Of a stretch of DNA of 29,363 bases, positions 26,545-29,363 are shown one piece after another. Under the pieces are notes generated by a model, which saw nothing but the letters and a program-made list of their open reading frames with translations, was not told where the DNA came from and ran no database searches. The stretch spans positions 1-29,363 of the forward strand of contig NW_024468373.1 of assembly GCF_002104995.1 (NCBI RefSeq), read 5' to 3'. Numbering within the stretch: position 1 is the first letter of the stretch; every line of letters begins with the position of its first letter. The translations under genes were made by a program, and so were the position numbers. Source of the stretch: Linderina pennispora (taxonomy: Eukaryota > Kickxellomycota > Kickxellomycetes > Kickxellales > Kickxellaceae).

Positions 26545-28174
26545 ATGCGTATTTCAAACAGCATTGTCCTTTTCGCTGCTGCTACTGCTTGTGCTGCACA
26601 GGCCAAACAAGTTGTCCATGACTGGGACATTGCTTATCTCACTACCAGCCGTGGCCTGGACCAGGCGCCTAAGCGTGGCATCACTGTCAACGGAAAGTTC
26701 CCTCTGCCTGTTGTCGAAGCCGAAATTGGCGATTTACTTATTCTCAACGTTCACAACTCGCTCGATGTGCCTACTTCTCTGCATGCTCATGGCATCTTTC
26801 AGCGCGGCACCAACTATTATGACGGCCCTCCATGATCACAGAGTGCTCAATTGCTCCAGGAAGCAACTTTCGTATGAATCCCCCTGAAGCAGTCAGGAAC
26901 ATACTGGATCCATGGACACACAGCCGGGCAGAACTTTGACGGACTCCGCACGCCCCTCATCATTCGTGATCCAGCGAATCCGGGGACTACGATGGCGAGT
27001 ACCACCTGTTTGCGCTTGAGGACTGGTCGCCGTGGACCATCCAGCAGTCACTGGATTTCTTGCTGCAGCCCCGCCAAACTGGTCTGCCCCTTGATCCGCC
27101 GCCTCATGGTCTAGTCAATGGCTTCAATGGGAATCAGACAAAGCCGATCAGATTCGAGCCTGGAAAGACCTACCGCATCCGCCTTGTCCCGATGACCGGC
27201 TTCCCAGCCATGGAGTTTTCTATCGATGACCACGAGCTGATACTGTATGAAATCGACGGTGCCCGCACGAAGCCTAAGGCTCTGAGGACTATTCGTATGA
27301 CTCCTGGCGAGCGTGCCTCGGTGCTGGTCAAGGCCAAGGAAACCAAGGACAGAAACTATTCCTATCATATCAGCATGGTTACTCCCCGTGCTCCGGTAAT
27401 TCCTGGATCCTTCCATCTATCTATAACGGTACTGTTGAGTACGACGCCAAAGCACCGCTAGTTCCGACCACCCAGATCCTGTCAGAGGAGTTCGATGAGC
27501 TCACTACCGAGTCACTTGACTATCTGCCAGCACTCAAGCCCGATCGTTCCTTCAGGAATGCGACCCTGGGGTACACCCAGCTGCTGTTGTCTACGATACT
27601 TTTGATCTCATTGAATACCGCGACCCAAGGTCCCAGCAATTTTCAGTGCCTTGACCATGGCGAGATGGCCAAAAACCCGCTCATCTACGGCCCGCAGACC
27701 AATACCGAGGTCTTCCAGCTGGATGAGGTCGTCGAATCGTCATATTTAGCACGTCCAATGCCCCACACATGTTCCACCTTCACGGCCACATGTTCCAGGT
27801 TATCGAGCGCGGTCAGGTCAATGATACCGCTGGAACCACCCGCCGCACTGTCCCCAGCCATGGCTTCTCACCTCTTCTCCGTGACACTGTCTTTGTGACC
27901 CCGTTCACATATGTGGTGATTCGCTTCCGTGCGGATAACCCAGGTGCCTGGCTCTTCCACTGCCACCTGGACTGGCATACACCCAATCTTCGTAGCGTGT
28001 TTGTCACTGCGCCCGATGTCATGCAGAGGACACTGAAGGTCCCGCAGTCTGTTTTGACCAGTGCCGCATCCAGGTATTCCAACTAGCGGTAACGTGGTTG
28101 GAAGGCCCAGCTATGACATCGACGGTGCTCCTGTTCTCCCTGATCTCCTGCCCTGCCCACCATCTCCGCTTTAG
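26545..28174 (+). CDS. Secreted Fet3-like multicopper oxidase, copy 2 (frame-broken)
   Basis: Tandem paralogue of copy 1, same strand and length. Signal peptide: [20 protein letters not shown]. In the first 74 mature residues I count 9 differences from copy 1, and most codon differences are silent. Copper motifs: SLHAHG (26776-26793), [14 protein letters not shown] (near 27765) and HCHLDWH (27958-27978). Copy 2 has Met where copy 1 has Pro in the third motif. Frame changes occur near 26828, 26872, 26975, 27412, 27575, 27640, 27740 and 28055. The end, read by alignment to copy 1, is the TAG at 28172-28174. As in copy 1, no membrane anchor is seen and the Fet3 iron-site acids are replaced. Retention of all copper ligands in both copies argues that both were functional until recently and that the breaks are sequence errors. 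Confidence 0.82.
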
Positions 28175-28430
28175 TGGCTTGACAGATAGGCCAATCGTGA
28201 TCTTTAGGATACTTTCCACACACTGTTTGAAAACTAATTAGAGAAATATGATGCAGTTAACCAATTTCTATATGGCATAGCTGCTATATATGAATTACCA
28301 GAAATCCTGGCCCAACCCATTTCCTTAATGTATCACATGTAGTGTTTATCAATCAATAGTTGAAAATTGCAGCTCAAGCTGTTGGAATCAAACGCGCACT
28401 TTTCTCGAACACACAAATTGTATCAGAATA

Positions 28431-29363
28431 ATGGATGTTGACATAGACGATAGCGAGGCAACACCAACGTCGGCTGCTGCGGCAAGATTACCGCAATCTA
28501 CTGACCAGTGCAACTGCGCGCAAGAAAGAGTACCTTGAAGGTAATACGGACCTTCTACTGCAGGACCTGGAGCGGGCCAATATGCTATTCGGCACAGTCA
28601 ACAACACTAGCGAGGGCGTCCTGGACTCGCAATTCCTGATCCTGTCTGCTGACATCAGCGCGCAGAAGGCACATCAAATGCGCATCGACAGCGCCGCATT
28701 CGACTCGCTCGAGTATGTCGAAAAACTGCGCGAGACATTGTACGGCACCGACGCTGACATGCAGCAGCAATGACCGCAAGCAGCAGATTGGGCGAAAATA
28801 GGCGAGGTTGCTGCCAAGTTCACACGCAAGGCCCCGCGGTTCAGCTATATTTACGGGCCGCTGATGGCTGAGGTTAAGCACAGGAAGCGCACAGTGCAGC
28901 AGCGCGGGCGTCGAAATGGGGGCCGACCAGTCACAGGTGGCGAGCATTGAAACTATGGAGGCCGGAGACATCAAGAAGCAGGAGAACCAGACGACAAAGC
29001 TGGTGCGCAAGGTGCACAAGATCTTGACCGAGGTTGGGCCCATTAATCTGTTCAAGCTGGTCATCAACCCACAGTCGTTTGCGCAGTCAGTGGAGAACAT
29101 ATTCTATGTGTCGTTTCTTATTCGCGACGGCAAGGCCTTTATCGACGACCAGTCGGCCAGCCCATGATAGAGGCGTGCGAGCCGCCACAGCAGAAGACTA
29201 TGCAGGGGCTTTCCAGCGGCAGCTGATCTTCCTGGAGTATGCGTCGTGGAAGGAGATTATTGAGGTGTACAAAATCGTCAACTGCTCATCCATCTCGCAA
29301 GACCAAGATCGGTCCGACGCGGATGTCTCAGATTTCGTCGCAGGTTCCTCTGTGAAAGCCAGT
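28431..29363 (+). CDS. NSE4: Smc5-6 complex kleisin Nse4 (3' end at or beyond the window edge, frame-broken)
   Basis: Nse4 bridges the heads of the Smc5-Smc6 ring with Nse1 and Nse3, acting in nuclear DNA repair and chromosome segregation. The first ATG, at 28431, starts an acidic segment ([18 protein letters not shown]). A frame change near 28480 leads to [19 protein letters not shown] and [13 protein letters not shown], then [13 protein letters not shown], all typical of the N-terminal kleisin region. An in-frame TGA at 28771 interrupts a Gln-rich loop, after which [20 protein letters not shown] and YIYGPLMAE continue. Further changes lead to [30 protein letters not shown] and [10 protein letters not shown] (ending near 29140). 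The C-terminal domain then reads [20 protein letters not shown] (29210-29272). At least four frame changes break about 930 bases. The conserved C-terminal domain is nearly complete at the edge, but no reliable stop codon is visible. Confidence 0.87.

Overview
The window looks like nuclear DNA of a fungus. It carries a run of eukaryotic housekeeping genes (a Sec9/SNAP-25 SNARE, the GINS subunit Psf1, the PP1 inhibitor Ypi1/PPP1R11, the Smc5-6 kleisin Nse4, a TBC1D13-type Rab GAP) beside fungal-type genes: a P450foxy/CYP505-like P450-reductase fusion and two Fet3-like multicopper oxidases. Genes are GC-rich and mostly intron-free, and spacers are short and AT-richer. Core promoters show TATA boxes and 3' ends show AATAAA signals. 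This fits an early-diverging, intron-poor lineage, for example Kickxellomycotina (Coemansia-like). The lineage is an inference from gene style, not a search result.

Layout. 1-4764 (+): remains of one long Ser/Pro/Gln-rich disordered protein, with one clear intron and about ten reading-frame changes. 4819-5595 (-): an unrecognised Cys-containing protein ending in two tandem 45-residue repeats. 6268-9846 (+): a 1192-aa P450-reductase fusion with an extra N-terminal domain. 10146-11015 (+): Sec9-like t-SNARE. 11177-12496 (-): a secreted protein of the bacterial iron-siderophore/B12 substrate-binding fold. 12497-13948: long spacer without a convincing gene. 13949-14671 (+): Psf1. 15254-17224 (-): disordered 656-aa protein with a repeated basic motif. 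17971-19662 (-): F-box-like/ankyrin protein. 19829-22237 (-): TBC Rab GAP. 22894-23371 (+): Ypi1-like PP1 inhibitor. 24120-25750 and 26545-28174 (+): tandem secreted multicopper oxidases. 28431 to the right edge (+): Nse4.

Most genes are unrelated neighbours, as is usual in fungi. The one theme is extracellular metal and redox chemistry: a secreted siderophore-binding-like protein, two secreted copper oxidases and a self-sufficient P450. No ABC permease, Ftr1 permease or reductase gene that would complete an iron-uptake system is present, so a common pathway is only a hypothesis.

Sequence quality is uneven. Between about 4.8 and 22.9 kb, reading frames up to 3.6 kb are unbroken. The first 4.7 kb and everything after about 23.2 kb contain many single-base frame changes inside well-conserved proteins. 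These are more likely uncorrected assembly indels than pseudogenes, and products there should be read as composites of several frames.
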